The position numbers and the translations under genes are program-made. The notes below the pieces were generated by a model. That model was not told the DNA's origin. It saw only the letters and a list, made by a program, of their open reading frames with translations, and did not search any database. Below are positions 17,005 to 26,198 of a DNA stretch of 64,000 nt, piece after piece. Position 1 is the first letter of the stretch. Every line of letters starts with the position of its first letter. The DNA is from Guyparkeria halophila (GTDB taxonomy: Bacteria > Pseudomonadota > Gammaproteobacteria > Halothiobacillales > Halothiobacillaceae). Location: positions 503,501 through 567,500 of the forward strand of contig NZ_CP140153.1 in the NCBI RefSeq assembly GCF_034479635.1. The letters are read 5' to 3'.

Positions 17005-17163
17005 ATGGCCCGACAGGCGCGCAATCACCGGGCCAATCGGCCGAGCAAGGTCTGTCCAGTCTGTCGCCGACCGTTCACTTGGCGACGCAAGTGGGCCCGC
17101 GACTGGGATCGCGTTATCTACTGCTCCGAACGCTGCCGCCGCACCAGGAAATCGCATGACTGA
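17005..17163 (+). CDS. DUF2256 zinc-ribbon-like small protein
   Basis: A 52-residue protein. The core [18 protein letters not shown] followed by VIYCSERCR has two CxxC-like pairs and matches DUF2256, a family found beside photolyase/cryptochrome genes. The two cysteine pairs suggest metal binding. It starts at ATG 17005, and its last 8 bases overlap the start of the photolyase gene, so the two are probably translationally coupled. Longer in-frame starts exist upstream but would add non-family sequence running through the operator. Confidence 0.8.
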   Translation: MARQARNHRANRPSKVCPVCRRPFTWRRKWARDWDRVIYCSERCRRTRKSHD

Positions 17164-18754
17164 ATCCTCTGTCCGTCACCTGCTGGTCGTGCTCGGCGAT
17201 CAGCTCAATGCCGACAGCGTCCTGTTCGATGATGCCGATCCGACTCGTGATGTCGTCTGGATGGCGGAGGTGGCCGGCGAGGCGACCCATGTCTGGTCGC
17301 ACCAGTCGCGCATTGCGCTGTTTCTCGCCGCGATGCGTCACTTTGCCGCCGATCGCCGGGTGGATGGCTGGCGGGTCGACTACCGCGAGCTGCCTGCCCG
17401 TGCCGAGACCGACGCCCTGCCGACCCTGGAGGCGGCGCTGGTCGAGGCGATTGCGCGCTGGCGCCCCGATCGCGTCATCTGGGTCTGTCCGGGCGAGTAC
17501 CGATTGCGACGGAGCTTGAAGGCGGTGGTCGAGGAGGCTGGGGTTGTCGCCGAGGAACGACCCGATCGGCATTTCCTGGTCGACGAGTCGTGGTTCGGCG
17601 AATGGGCGGGCGGGCGCAAGACCTTGCGCATGGAGCATTTCTACCGTGCCCAGCGCCGTCGGTTTGCCGTGCTGATGGATGGCAAGGAGCCGGTCGGGGG
17701 CAAGTTCAATTTCGATGCGGCCAATCGGCGGTCGTTCGATGCCCGCGGGCCGGGGCTGTTGCCCGAGCCGGCCCGGTTCTCGCCCGATCGGATCACCCGG
17801 GCGGCGCTCGATCGGGTGGCCGAGCGATTCGCCGATCATCCCGGCGGTGAGCATCAGGCCCTGGAAAACTTCGACTGGCCGGTTACCCCGGCCCAGGCCG
17901 AGCAGGCGCTAGCCGATTTCCTCGAACAGCGGGCGACCGGATTCGGCGATTACCAGGATGCGATGTGGACGGGCGCGCCCTGGCTGTATCACTCGCGGTT
18001 GTCCGCGGCGCTCAATCTTAAGCTGATCGACCCGCGCCGAGTGATCGAGGCGGTGCAAGCGGCCTATCGAGACGGGCGTATGCCGCTGGCGGCCGCCGAG
18101 GGGTTCATTCGACAGGTGCTGGGCTGGCGCGAGTTCGTCCGCGGGTTGTACTGGTGGGCGATGCCCGACTACGCGGCCGGCAACGCGCTCGAGGCGCGGG
18201 AATCGTTGCCGTCGTTCTACTGGCAGGGGCGAATGCCCGGTGGCGAGGCTATCCCGATGGCCTGTCTCGATCAGACGATTGGCCAGACGCTAGAACTGGG
18301 GTACGCCCACCACATCCAGCGCCTGATGATCACCGGGCTGTTTGCCCAGTTGCTGGGCGTGCGCCCGCAGGCGGTCCACGAGTGGTATCTCGCGATCTAC
18401 GTCGATGCCGTCGAATGGGTGGAGCTACCCAACGTGATGGGCATGTCCCAGTACGCCGACGGTGGGCTGATGGCGAGCAAGCCGTATGTCGCCTCGGGGC
18501 GTTACGTGCAGCGGATGAGCAATTACTGCAGCCACTGCCGCTTCGATCCGGGCGAGGCCACGGGGGAGTCGGCCTGCCCGTTTACCACCCTCTACTGGGA
18601 CTTTCTGCTGCGCCACCGGGAGCGATTCGCCCACCACCCGCGCACGGCGCTGCAGTGGAAGCATGTCGAGCGCATCGACGCCCCACGCGCCGCGGCGATT
18701 CGCGAACAGGCCGAAGCATGGCGTGAGCGGCTGTCACGATCCGCTGGCCGTTAG
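17156..18754 (+). CDS. phrB: Cryptochrome/photolyase, FeS-BCP (PhrB-type) family
   Basis: A 532-residue protein of the bacterial (6-4) photolyase/cryptochrome group. It begins with the antenna domain ([14 protein letters not shown]) and has the family motifs [41 protein letters not shown] and the C-terminal [21 protein letters not shown]. Cysteines in MACLD, NYCSHC and SACPF fit the four-cysteine 4Fe-4S site of this group. It repairs UV photoproducts using light, or acts as a light sensor. It is coupled to DUF2256 and shares an intergenic region with a LitR-type operator, so light induction is predicted. Confidence 0.9.
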   Translation: MTESSVRHLLVVLGDQLNADSVLFDDADPTRDVVWMAEVAGEATHVWSHQSRIALFLAAMRHFAADRRVDGWRVDYRELPARAETDALPTLEAALVEAIARWRPDRVIWVCPGEYRLRRSLKAVVEEAGVVAEERPDRHFLVDESWFGEWAGGRKTLRMEHFYRAQRRRFAVLMDGKEPVGGKFNFDAANRRSFDARGPGLLPEPARFSPDRITRAALDRVAERFADHPGGEHQALENFDWPVTPAQAEQALADFLEQRATGFGDYQDAMWTGAPWLYHSRLSAALNLKLIDPRRVIEAVQAAYRDGRMPLAAAEGFIRQVLGWREFVRGLYWWAMPDYAAGNALEARESLPSFYWQGRMPGGEAIPMACLDQTIGQTLELGYAHHIQRLMITGLFAQLLGVRPQAVHEWYLAIYVDAVEWVELPNVMGMSQYADGGLMASKPYVASGRYVQRMSNYCSHCRFDPGEATGESACPFTTLYWDFLLRHRERFAHHPRTALQWKHVERIDAPRAAAIREQAEAWRERLSRSAGR

Positions 18755-18951
18755 CGATACTCCGCGCGAATCCGGAATTCCCTGTTTTTTTCATGGGCTT
18801 GTGCGTCTCGTCGTGGCCGGCTCTGGTGGCCCCGGACGCGGATTTCTGGGATAATCTAGCGTTGGAGCGCGCCTGATTTTTGCGCTTGTCCCGCCGCCTA
18901 ACCGAGTTGCCCCTTGCCGGGCGGCTTGGCCTTCACCGGAGCCCCCGGCCC

Positions 18952-20838
18952 ATGCGCGAGCTCGCTGCCATTCGACTGATTCGCCGCAAGGCGATGCTGC
19001 TTGCCGTGCTGGGCGTTTTCGTCAGCGGCATTCTGGTCGCGGTGGTAACGGCGGTCCCCATGTACCAGTCGGCGCGCGACGGACTCGAGCGCAGCACCTT
19101 GATGGGGATCCAGGCGCAGGGAGCGGCCCTCGACAACCTGGTGCAACGCTACGAGGGTGTTGCTCGCCAGGTCACCAGTCGCACCGAGATCCGTCGCCGT
19201 CTGGAATCATATGTCGACGGGGAGCTCTCCCTGGATCGCCTGGTCGCCTTCACCCAGTCGCACGTGTCCGATGCGGTCGACAGCTCACCGGCGTTGGTGG
19301 GCATCAAGCGTCTGGGCCCGTTCGGCGAGGTGATCGTCGACGCGGGCGCCGGCGAGATGCCCGGCCTGTCGATGCTGGTCGAGCTCGACGACATCGAAAG
19401 CCGGCTGGTGCGTTCCGGTGATCGCATCATCTGGCGGACTCTCTCTCCGATCCGCGACGACCAGGGCCGCCGGCTGGGCACGGACGTGCTGTTCTTCGAG
19501 GTCGACAGCCTCGTTCGGTTGCTCAATCGCGCACGCGTTCTCGAGCCATCGGCGCGCGGTTTTCTTCTCGATCGCGCGGGTGGGCGCGTCGTGGGCGTCG
19601 ATGCACTGGACGAGGGCCTGGTCATGTCGTCGGCCAGCGAGGTGCTGACGGGAGACTTGTCGCGTGTCGACCCGGCCCGGTCGGGCGTGGTCTGGCCGGA
19701 CCTGGACAGCCAGGGTGGTGTGCTGTTCTACACGCCGGTGGGCGGCGGGCGTTGCCTGCTGCTGGTCGAGGTCGGGTTCTGGGCGTTCTACCAGCCGGTG
19801 ATCATGCGCCTGCTCTGGCCGTTGGGTCTGGTGTTTCTGTTGTTGCCCATCGTCGCCTGGTTGACCGCCCGGGCGCTTCGCCCTGTCCTGCAGCGCCTGA
19901 CCGAACAGTCCGAGGAGCTGGAGCATTCCGCCGGCGAGATTCGGCTGGCTGCGAGTGTGTTCGAGGGCACCGGCGAGGCCGTGATGATCACCTCGCCGAA
20001 CCATCGAGTCCTGCGCGTCAACCCGGCGTTCACCCGCATTACCGGTTTCGAGGGCGACGAGGTGGTCGGCCGGCCGATGACCGACCTGTTCCAGCTGGAC
20101 GAGTCGGACAGCGAGCGCCTGGAGGCCATTTGCAGCCGGTTGGGGCGCGATCACAGCTGGGAAGGGGAAATGGACTACCGCAACCGGCAGGGCGAGCGCA
20201 TGACCGCCCTGCAGACCATCAGTCAGGTGGCGGACGATCAGGGACGCGTCAGTCATTACATCCACATCTTCAACGACATCACCGAGAGCAAGGCCGCCCA
20301 GCGGCAGATCCGCCACCAGGCACGCCACGACGCACTCACGGACCTGCCCAACCGTGCCTCGATGTGGTTTTGCATCGAGCAGGCCGTCGAAGGCGCACGA
20401 GCGGACGGCGGGCGCGTGGCCGTGTTGTTCCTCGACCTCGACTACTTCAAGGAGGTCAATGACCGGCTCGGTCACGCCATGGGTGACCGATTGTTGCGCG
20501 AGGTGGCCGAGCGGTTGCGTCGCCTGCTGCGCCACGAGGACATCGTCGGCCGGCTGGGGGGCGACGAGTTCCTGATTCTGCTGGAGGGGTTGCCGGCACC
20601 GCGGTTTGCCGGTCAGGTAGCGCACAAGGTGATCGAGGCGCTGACCCAGCCGTTCGAGATCGAGGGCGAATCGATCCAGATCGGTGTATCGATCGGCATC
20701 GCGGTGTTCCCGGGGCAGGCGGCGGATGCCGACGGGCTGATTGGTCACGCTGATTCGGCCATGTATGAGGCCAAGGCGGCCGGGCGCGACACGTACCGTT
20801 ACTTCGATCGGGGTGTCGGGGCCACCGCGGGCGACTGA
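18952..20838 (+). CDS. Membrane PAS-GGDEF diguanylate cyclase
   Basis: A 628-residue protein: membrane segment (about 13-36), a periplasmic sensor region (about 40-290), second membrane segment (LLWPLGLVFLLLPIVAWLTA), a PAS domain (about 325-440) and a GGDEF domain (about 455-620). The active-site motif GGDEF is intact, and RHED five residues before it is a proper inhibitory I-site, so it should make cyclic di-GMP under product feedback. There is no EAL domain. I chose ATG 18952; a TTG at 18880 would add 24 residues. A bidirectional terminator follows. Confidence 0.88.
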   Translation: MRELAAIRLIRRKAMLLAVLGVFVSGILVAVVTAVPMYQSARDGLERSTLMGIQAQGAALDNLVQRYEGVARQVTSRTEIRRRLESYVDGELSLDRLVAFTQSHVSDAVDSSPALVGIKRLGPFGEVIVDAGAGEMPGLSMLVELDDIESRLVRSGDRIIWRTLSPIRDDQGRRLGTDVLFFEVDSLVRLLNRARVLEPSARGFLLDRAGGRVVGVDALDEGLVMSSASEVLTGDLSRVDPARSGVVWPDLDSQGGVLFYTPVGGGRCLLLVEVGFWAFYQPVIMRLLWPLGLVFLLLPIVAWLTARALRPVLQRLTEQSEELEHSAGEIRLAASVFEGTGEAVMITSPNHRVLRVNPAFTRITGFEGDEVVGRPMTDLFQLDESDSERLEAICSRLGRDHSWEGEMDYRNRQGERMTALQTISQVADDQGRVSHYIHIFNDITESKAAQRQIRHQARHDALTDLPNRASMWFCIEQAVEGARADGGRVAVLFLDLDYFKEVNDRLGHAMGDRLLREVAERLRRLLRHEDIVGRLGGDEFLILLEGLPAPRFAGQVAHKVIEALTQPFEIEGESIQIGVSIGIAVFPGQAADADGLIGHADSAMYEAKAAGRDTYRYFDRGVGATAGD

Positions 20839-20870
20839 GACGCCCGTCCCGGCCGGCAGCCGGGCAAAAG

Positions 20871-20904
20871 AAAGCCCCCGCGGCATCGCCGGCGGGGGCT
20901 TTTG
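20871..20904. terminator. Bidirectional terminator between GGDEF gene and prk
   Basis: Stem AAAGCCCCCGC / GCGGGGGCTTT with a short GC-rich loop; flanking A and T runs let it work in both directions for the two convergent genes. Confidence 0.88.
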
Positions 20905-20926
20905 CGTGCCAGTGGCGAACAGCGCC

Positions 20927-21820
20927 TTAGCTGTTGCGTTCCTGGATCAGGCGATGGATGCGCGGGGTCAGGATCAGGTCCATCGCGTAGCTCATCTTGC
21001 CGCCCGGCACCACGATGGTGTTGTAGCGGGACATGAACGAGTGCGGGATCATCTGCAGCAGATACGGGAAGTCGACGCCGAACTCGTCCGGATCGCGGAA
21101 GCGGATCACGACCACGCTCTCGTCCGGCGTCGGGATGTCGCGGGCGATGAACGGGTTGGAGGTGTCGACGGTCGGCACGCGCTGGAAGTTGACGTCGGTC
21201 TCCGAGAACTGCGGGGTGATGTAGTTCACGTAGTCCGGCATGCGGCGCAGGATGGTGTCGACGATCTTCTCGGCGGAGTAGCCCCGCTCGGCGTTGTCGC
21301 GGAAGATCTTCTGGATCCACTCGAGGTTGACGATCGGCACGACGCCGACGCCCAGGTCGACGTGCTCGGCGACGTTGACGTCATCGGTCTTCACCAGGCC
21401 GTGCAGGCCTTCGTAGAACAGCAGGTCGGAGTCGGCCGGGATGTCTTCCCAGGGGGTGAACTCGCCCGGACCGAGGTTGGTGTTCAGGCGCGCGTTGTGC
21501 TCGGCGGCCTCCTCGTCACTGTGCAGGTAGTAGCGCTTCTTGCCGGAGCCGGACTCGCCGTAGCTCTTGAACAGCTCGCCCAGCTTGTCGAAGTGGTTGG
21601 CGGCCGGGCCGAAGTGGGAGAAGAAGTTGTTGCCCTTCTCGGCCTCGGCGGCCATGCGCTCACGCATGTCCTTGCGGTTGAGTGCGTGGAAGCTGTCGCC
21701 CTCGATCACGACCGGCGAGATTTCCTCGCGGCGGAAGATGTGGTTGAAGGCACTCTTGACGGTGGACGTGCCGGCGCCGGACGAGCCGGTAACCGCGACA
21801 ACGGGATGCTTCTTGGACAT
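20927..21820 (-). CDS. prk: Phosphoribulokinase
   Basis: A 297-residue class I (proteobacterial) phosphoribulokinase, which makes ribulose-1,5-bisphosphate for Rubisco in the Calvin-Benson-Bassham cycle. The P-loop is TGSSGAGTST; the catalytic and substrate segments EGDSFHALNRKDM, DLLFYEGLHGLV and VNLEWIQKIFRDNAERGYSAE are all present, and the length is normal. The start at 21820 has AGGAGG five bases upstream. A good sigma-70 promoter lies at 21945-21973. With soxY it marks the organism as a sulfur-oxidising autotroph. No other Calvin-cycle gene is in the window. Confidence 0.96.
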   Translation of the reverse strand: MSKKHPVVAVTGSSGAGTSTVKSAFNHIFRREEISPVVIEGDSFHALNRKDMRERMAAEAEKGNNFFSHFGPAANHFDKLGELFKSYGESGSGKKRYYLHSDEEAAEHNARLNTNLGPGEFTPWEDIPADSDLLFYEGLHGLVKTDDVNVAEHVDLGVGVVPIVNLEWIQKIFRDNAERGYSAEKIVDTILRRMPDYVNYITPQFSETDVNFQRVPTVDTSNPFIARDIPTPDESVVVIRFRDPDEFGVDFPYLLQMIPHSFMSRYNTIVVPGGKMSYAMDLILTPRIHRLIQERNS

Positions 21821-21944
21821 GGTCCCTCCTGTTGGAAAGCAATAAAAACGAGACGTGGAAAGCGGTGGAATTCGGTCGGTTGGCCGGCAAGGAGCGCGGC
21901 GATCGCGGCGCGGCTCGACTCACCCGGCAAAACGAAAGCCCACG

Positions 21945-21973
21945 ATAATAGGGGTTTACGCCACCGGGAACAA
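21945..21973 (-). promoter_or_regulatory. Predicted sigma-70 promoter of prk
   Basis: Reading leftward: TTGTTC, a 17-base spacer, then TATTAT. The predicted transcript start is near 21938, giving a leader of about 118 bases before the prk ATG. Confidence 0.6.
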
Positions 21974-22033
21974 GTTGCTGACTATCGAATAGGGGCCCCG
22001 GCTGGGCGGCCCGACGGCCCACCGTGAGGAAGC

Positions 22034-22315
22034 TCAGCTCTTTTCGGCCGATGGGGCTTGTCGCCGGCGCAGCCGTTGCAGATGAATGTTCCTGGCCAGC
22101 CGGATACTGGGGCGCACAAGATACTGGACCGAGGCCATGACGAAGATCCAGGCCCCGGCCGACTCGTAGGTCGGGCTGAGGAAGGCCAGGCTCCCCAAGG
22201 TGAACCAGAGGCCGATCAGGAAGTCGTTGGCCAGCACCGCCGTCTCGTAGCGACGCCGGATGACCAGGGCGTCCGGGCCGAGGGTCAGGGTCAGCGCGGG
22301 ATCGCGATCCGTCAT
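22034..22315 (-). CDS. YrhK-domain membrane protein
   Basis: A 93-residue protein with two predicted membrane segments (LANDFLIGLWFTLGSLAFLS and AGAWIFVMASVQYLVRP) preceded by the family motif VIRRRYETA. YrhK-like proteins have no settled function. It starts two bases after the trmB stop and is the last gene of the ygfZ-thiG-trmB-yrhK run. Confidence 0.8.
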   Translation of the reverse strand: MTDRDPALTLTLGPDALVIRRRYETAVLANDFLIGLWFTLGSLAFLSPTYESAGAWIFVMASVQYLVRPSIRLARNIHLQRLRRRQAPSAEKS

Positions 22316-22317
22316 CG

Positions 22318-23019
22318 TCAGCGGCGTCGGTAGAGCAGGTCGAAGACCTGGTGGCCGCGCTCCTCGCCGCGTCGCTCGAACTTGGTGCGCGGGCGCCAGT
22401 CGGGCCGCGCGTTCTCGCCGCTGCCCTCGTGCTCGGCGACGAATGTCGGATGCGCGTCGAGCACCTCGCGCATGTGCTCGGCGTACTCGGTCCAGTCGGT
22501 CGCCAGGTGCCAGAGCCCGCCGGGCTTGAGACGACTGGCGACCAGATCGGCGAACGCCGTCTGCACAATGCGGCGCTTGTGATGGCGCTTCTTGTGCCAG
22601 GGGTCGGGGAAGTACAGCAGCAGCCGATCCAGGCTGCCCTCGGCTAGTCGCTCCTCGACAAACGGGACCGCATCGCCGCAGACCGCCTTGAGGTTGGTTA
22701 GGCCGAAGTGCTCGATGCCGTTGAGCAGGTGGCCCACGCCCGGACGGTGAACCTCGATGCCGATGAAGTCGCGATCGGGATCTTTCGCGGCCATCTCGAC
22801 CAGGCTGTCGCCGTTGCCGAAACCGATCTCCAGGGTCAGCGGTGCGGCCCGGCCGAACAGCTCGGCCGGGTCGATGCGCTCGCCCTCCGCCTCGATTAGG
22901 TATTTCGGCCCCAGTTCGTTCAGTGCCCGCTGCTGCCCCGGGGTGAGCCGGCCCTCGCGGCGGATGAACGAGCGGATGCGGCGCCGGATGCCATCACTCT
23001 TTTCGGTCGCGTCACTCAT
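22318..23019 (-). CDS. trmB: tRNA (guanine-N7-)-methyltransferase
   Basis: A 233-residue SAM-dependent enzyme that methylates G46 of tRNA. Diagnostic motifs are LTLEIGFGNGDSLVEMA, the family-specific LLYFPDPWHKKRHHKRRI and ATDWTEYAEHM. The start at 23019 gives the usual N terminus, and an earlier ATG at 23091 lies within the end of thiG. It is closely spaced behind thiG (4 bases). Confidence 0.94.
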   Translation of the reverse strand: MSDATEKSDGIRRRIRSFIRREGRLTPGQQRALNELGPKYLIEAEGERIDPAELFGRAAPLTLEIGFGNGDSLVEMAAKDPDRDFIGIEVHRPGVGHLLNGIEHFGLTNLKAVCGDAVPFVEERLAEGSLDRLLLYFPDPWHKKRHHKRRIVQTAFADLVASRLKPGGLWHLATDWTEYAEHMREVLDAHPTFVAEHEGSGENARPDWRPRTKFERRGEERGHQVFDLLYRRR

Positions 23020-23023
23020 GGGA

Positions 23024-23836
23024 TCAGAAGAACAGGCCGTCGATGGGCGACGAGGCGCTGGCAAAGCGCTTTCTGGGCATGCGCCCGGCAAGGAAGGACT
23101 CGCGGCCGGCCTCGATCGCCTTTTTCATCGCCGAGGCCATCAGCACCGGATTCTTGGCGTGGGCGATCGCGCTGTTCATCAGCACGCCGTCGCAGCCGAG
23201 CTCCATCGCCACGGCGGCATCCGAGGCCGTGCCAACACCGGCGTCGACAATGATTGGCACCTCGGCGTTCTCGATGATGGTCATCAGGTTGTACTTGTTC
23301 TGGATGCCCAGCCCGGAGCCGATCGGCGCGGCCAGCGGCATGACCGCGACACAGCCGATTTCCTCGAGCCGTTTGGCGACGATGGGGTCGTCCGAGGTGT
23401 AGACCATCACCTCGAAGCCGTCCTCGACCAGGGTCTCGGCGGCGAGCAGGGTGTTGGTGATGTCCGGGTAGAGGGTCTTCTCGTCGCCGAGCACCTCGAG
23501 CTTGACCAGGTTGTGGCCATCGAGCAGTTCGCGAGCGAGCCGGCAGGTGCGCACCGCCTCGGTGGCGGTGTAGCAGCCGGCGGTGTTCGGCAGGATGGTG
23601 AAACGCTCCGGCGGCAGCACGTCGAGCAGGTTGGGCTCGTCCGGATTCTGGCCGATGTTGCTGCGCCGGATCGCCACGGTGACGACCTCGGCCCCGGCGG
23701 CCTCGGTGGCCTCGTGGGTCTCGGTCATGTCCTTGTACTTGCCGGTGCCGGTCAGCAGGCGTGAGGTGAAGCGGCGACTGCCGACAATCAGCGGTTGGTC
23801 GGCCGTCGGGCTGGATTCGGGACGGTTGTCAGTCAT
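23024..23836 (-). CDS. thiG: Thiazole synthase
   Basis: A 270-residue ThiG, which builds the thiazole phosphate of thiamine from deoxyxylulose phosphate, ThiS thiocarboxylate and dehydroglycine. The Schiff-base lysine is in [28 protein letters not shown] and [18 protein letters not shown] complete the TIM-barrel phosphate sites. No thiS or TPP riboswitch is visible next to it. It lies 38 bases downstream of ygfZ and ahead of trmB. Confidence 0.95.
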   Translation of the reverse strand: MTDNRPESSPTADQPLIVGSRRFTSRLLTGTGKYKDMTETHEATEAAGAEVVTVAIRRSNIGQNPDEPNLLDVLPPERFTILPNTAGCYTATEAVRTCRLARELLDGHNLVKLEVLGDEKTLYPDITNTLLAAETLVEDGFEVMVYTSDDPIVAKRLEEIGCVAVMPLAAPIGSGLGIQNKYNLMTIIENAEVPIIVDAGVGTASDAAVAMELGCDGVLMNSAIAHAKNPVLMASAMKKAIEAGRESFLAGRMPRKRFASASSPIDGLFF

Positions 23837-23874
23837 GGGCGTGGTTTCGTTGCGTGTGATGTGCGGGGTGGCGG

Positions 23875-24933
23875 TCAGTGCCGGGCGCCGGCCCGGTGGC
23901 TGCCGCCCTCGATGGTGTCGTGCGGGTCGAGGCTCAGGGCCAGGCCGTCGATCGTCAGCGAATCGTGCAGATGCTTGAGCTTGATCACGGTGAGCACCAG
24001 GCTGCCCGAGTCATCCGGCAGCGGGGCGCTGCGCACCACTTCGCCGGCCGACTGGTCCTTGTCGTTGATGACCGCGGTGCCGGGCGTCGGCGGGGCGAGC
24101 CCGAGCACATGACCGGCAAACAGGCGCCGATTGGGCTTGCCCAGGTAATGCATCCGGGCAATGACCTCCTGGCCGGGATAGCAGCCCTTCTTCAGGCTGA
24201 AGGCCTCGAGCTCGTCGAGGTTGATCCATTGCGGCACGAAGTGCTCGGCCGTCGCGCTCGTTACCTCGGGCAGGCGGTCCTCGATCTCGGCGCGCTCCCA
24301 GTGATCGGTCGCGACGATGGCCGTGTCGCCGGTCGCGGCGCGGACCATGGCGCTCAGGTCGCTGGTCGGGCCATGGATGGCAATGCGCATGCCGGTGTTC
24401 GCGTCCTGTTCCTCGCGCAGGAACAGTCGACCCTGTGCATCGACGACGGCGGGCCAGCGGCCGGGCGCCGGTTTGGCCTCGCGCAGCCGCTCGATCGCCT
24501 CACAGGCGATGGCGTCATCGAACGGGCATGCCATCGACGCGGCCTCAGCCGGCCAGATCAGTCCGAGAGCGGCCTGATCCTCGGCCAGCGACAACTGCAC
24601 GTCGCGTCGCAGGACATACATCTGCAGGCGCTTGAGCAGCCCGGGGGCGAGTTCGGTGCGCGTGACGAGGCGGAAGCCGTCCTGGTGCGCGGCGATGCGC
24701 AGCAGTCCCATCGCCCGGCCCTTGGCGCTGCAAAGCGCGGAGAAGGCGGCGGCCCCGTCGGTCAGGGCGTTGACGTCCTGCGTGAGGATCGCGTGCAGAA
24801 ACGCGCGCGCCTCCGAGCCGGTGACCTCGATCACACGACGGTCGGGCAGGTCGGTCAGCAGAATCGCACCGGCGGCCGGGGTGGCGTTCGGCTGCATCAG
24901 GTCGTGCCAGGTTGTAGTGTTCGCGTCGGACAT
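23875..24933 (-). CDS. ygfZ: Folate-binding protein YgfZ
   Basis: A 352-residue tetrahydrofolate-binding protein of the GcvT-like fold, needed for maintenance of some iron-sulfur enzymes. The family signature K-x-G-C-Y-x-G-Q-E is present as [13 protein letters not shown] near residue 245. The ATG at 24933 is preferred; one at 24954 in frame would add seven residues. It is divergent from ygfX. Fe-S enzymes LipA and the photolyase in this window are the kind of clients the family supports, but no specific link is shown. Confidence 0.92.
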   Translation of the reverse strand: MSDANTTTWHDLMQPNATPAAGAILLTDLPDRRVIEVTGSEARAFLHAILTQDVNALTDGAAAFSALCSAKGRAMGLLRIAAHQDGFRLVTRTELAPGLLKRLQMYVLRRDVQLSLAEDQAALGLIWPAEAASMACPFDDAIACEAIERLREAKPAPGRWPAVVDAQGRLFLREEQDANTGMRIAIHGPTSDLSAMVRAATGDTAIVATDHWERAEIEDRLPEVTSATAEHFVPQWINLDELEAFSLKKGCYPGQEVIARMHYLGKPNRRLFAGHVLGLAPPTPGTAVINDKDQSAGEVVRSAPLPDDSGSLVLTVIKLKHLHDSLTIDGLALSLDPHDTIEGGSHRAGARH

Positions 24934-25024
24934 TGGCGCATTCAAGGTCGTCAAGGATGGTGCGCAAGGATAGCATCACCCCCGGCGGCTTCGCTGCGAT
25001 GGATGAGTTGATCGAGGTGTGCCC

Positions 25025-25486
25025 ATGGAACGGGTATCGGAAGGATTCAGTGAGCGGCTGGTCGCCGACCGCGGCTTGCTGGCGGCCTGGATGGGGCTGG
25101 TATTGGCCGCCTGGCTGGCAATGAGCCTGATCGTCTGGCAGGCGCCCCGGCCGGTTGGAGCCGACACGCCGCTACCGGAATGGCTGTGGCGTGCGGCGGC
25201 CTGGCTGGTGGTCTCCGGGTGGTTATGGCGTTGCCTGCGTCACCGTCCACCCGGCTTTGCCATCGAGGGCCAGCTGGCCTGGTCGGCGGGGCGCGCCGAG
25301 GTGTTGCTGCCCAGTGGCGAGTCGATCCGCGGTGAGACGCGCGTGCTTTGGCAGGGCCCGTTGCTGGTCGGGGTGGCCGTCGATGACGCCGGTTCCGGGC
25401 GGGTCACCCTCTGGCTGACGCCGTGGCGGTTGGGTCGGCGCGGATGGTGGCGACTGCAGCGCTTCTTGATGCTGGGGGCGCCGTGA
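25025..25486 (+). CDS. ygfX: YgfX-like inner membrane protein
   Basis: A 153-residue protein with two membrane segments (GLVLAAWLAMSLIVWQ and AAAWLVVSGWLWRCL) and a short soluble tail ending WRLGRRGWWRLQRFLMLG. This layout and the position beside ygfZ match the YgfX/CptA family. YgfX usually follows sdhE (ygfY), which is absent here. GAGGTG sits five bases before ATG 25025; a GTG at 25019 is an alternative. The assignment rests on topology and context and is moderate. Confidence 0.6.
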   Translation: MERVSEGFSERLVADRGLLAAWMGLVLAAWLAMSLIVWQAPRPVGADTPLPEWLWRAAAWLVVSGWLWRCLRHRPPGFAIEGQLAWSAGRAEVLLPSGESIRGETRVLWQGPLLVGVAVDDAGSGRVTLWLTPWRLGRRGWWRLQRFLMLGAP

Positions 25487-25513
25487 TCAGCCAAAAAGTC
25501 GGCACGGATGGAA

Positions 25514-26191
25514 CTAGTCGTGCCGACCTTGCCTGGGCGAGCCGAGATGCCGGAGGCGGCGGTCGAGGTCGATGATCTGCTCGCGCAGGGCCTCGGGTGA
25601 GCGGTCGTTGACCAGCTCAAAGTCGGCGATCGCCTGGCGGGCGCGGTCATCGACCTGGGCGGCGATCAGTTGCTCGGCTTGCCGGGCATCGATGCCCGGG
25701 CGGGCGGTGAGCCGCTCGCGCCGAAGCGCGGGTGGGGCGGTCAGGGTGATCACGGCATCGAGCCAGTCGCGGTAGGCCGGCCAGACCGAGGCCTCGGCAA
25801 GCAGCGGCACGACCACCAGCACGTAGGGCGCCTGTCGAGCCGCCGCCGTCGCGCGTTCACGGGCCCTTGTCCGGATGGCCGGGTGCAGGATCGCCTCCAG
25901 TGCGGCGCGCTCCCCCGGCTGATCAAGGATGATCCGACGGAGCCGGTCGCGATCCAGTCGGCCGTCCTCGAGCAGGATCCCGCCGCCGAATCGAGCCTGA
26001 ATCGCATCGAGGCAGGGGCTGCCCGGCTCGACCAGCTCGCGGCTGATCGCATCGGTATCGATGATCGGAATGCCCAGCTCGGCAAAGATCGATGTCGCCA
26101 GGCTCTTGCCGCTGGCAATCCCGCCGGTCAGGCCGATGGGGCGCCCGGCGGTCTCACGCTCTGGCGACGGAGTCGAGGTCGGGATCGTCAT
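25514..26191 (-). CDS. coaE: Dephospho-CoA kinase
   Basis: A 225-residue P-loop kinase for the last step of coenzyme A synthesis. Motifs: IGLTGGIASGKS, IDTDAISRELVEPGSP, the HPAIR segment and VLVVVPLLAE. It has a slightly extended N terminus compared with most CoaE. It follows pilD by 7 bases, the usual pilB-pilC-pilD-coaE order of gammaproteobacteria. Confidence 0.95.
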   Translation of the reverse strand: MTIPTSTPSPERETAGRPIGLTGGIASGKSLATSIFAELGIPIIDTDAISRELVEPGSPCLDAIQARFGGGILLEDGRLDRDRLRRIILDQPGERAALEAILHPAIRTRARERATAAARQAPYVLVVVPLLAEASVWPAYRDWLDAVITLTAPPALRRERLTARPGIDARQAEQLIAAQVDDRARQAIADFELVNDRSPEALREQIIDLDRRLRHLGSPRQGRHD

Positions 26192-26198
26192 GCCCGGA

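Noticed and set aside
19285-20886. Long leftward open frame (533 codons) opposite the GGDEF gene
   Set aside because: It has no recognisable motif and histidine/glutamine-rich composition typical of antisense frames; the plus strand encodes intact GGDEF.
23837-23874. Possible TPP riboswitch before thiG
   Set aside because: Only 38 bases separate ygfZ and thiG, too short, and no thi-box motif is visible.
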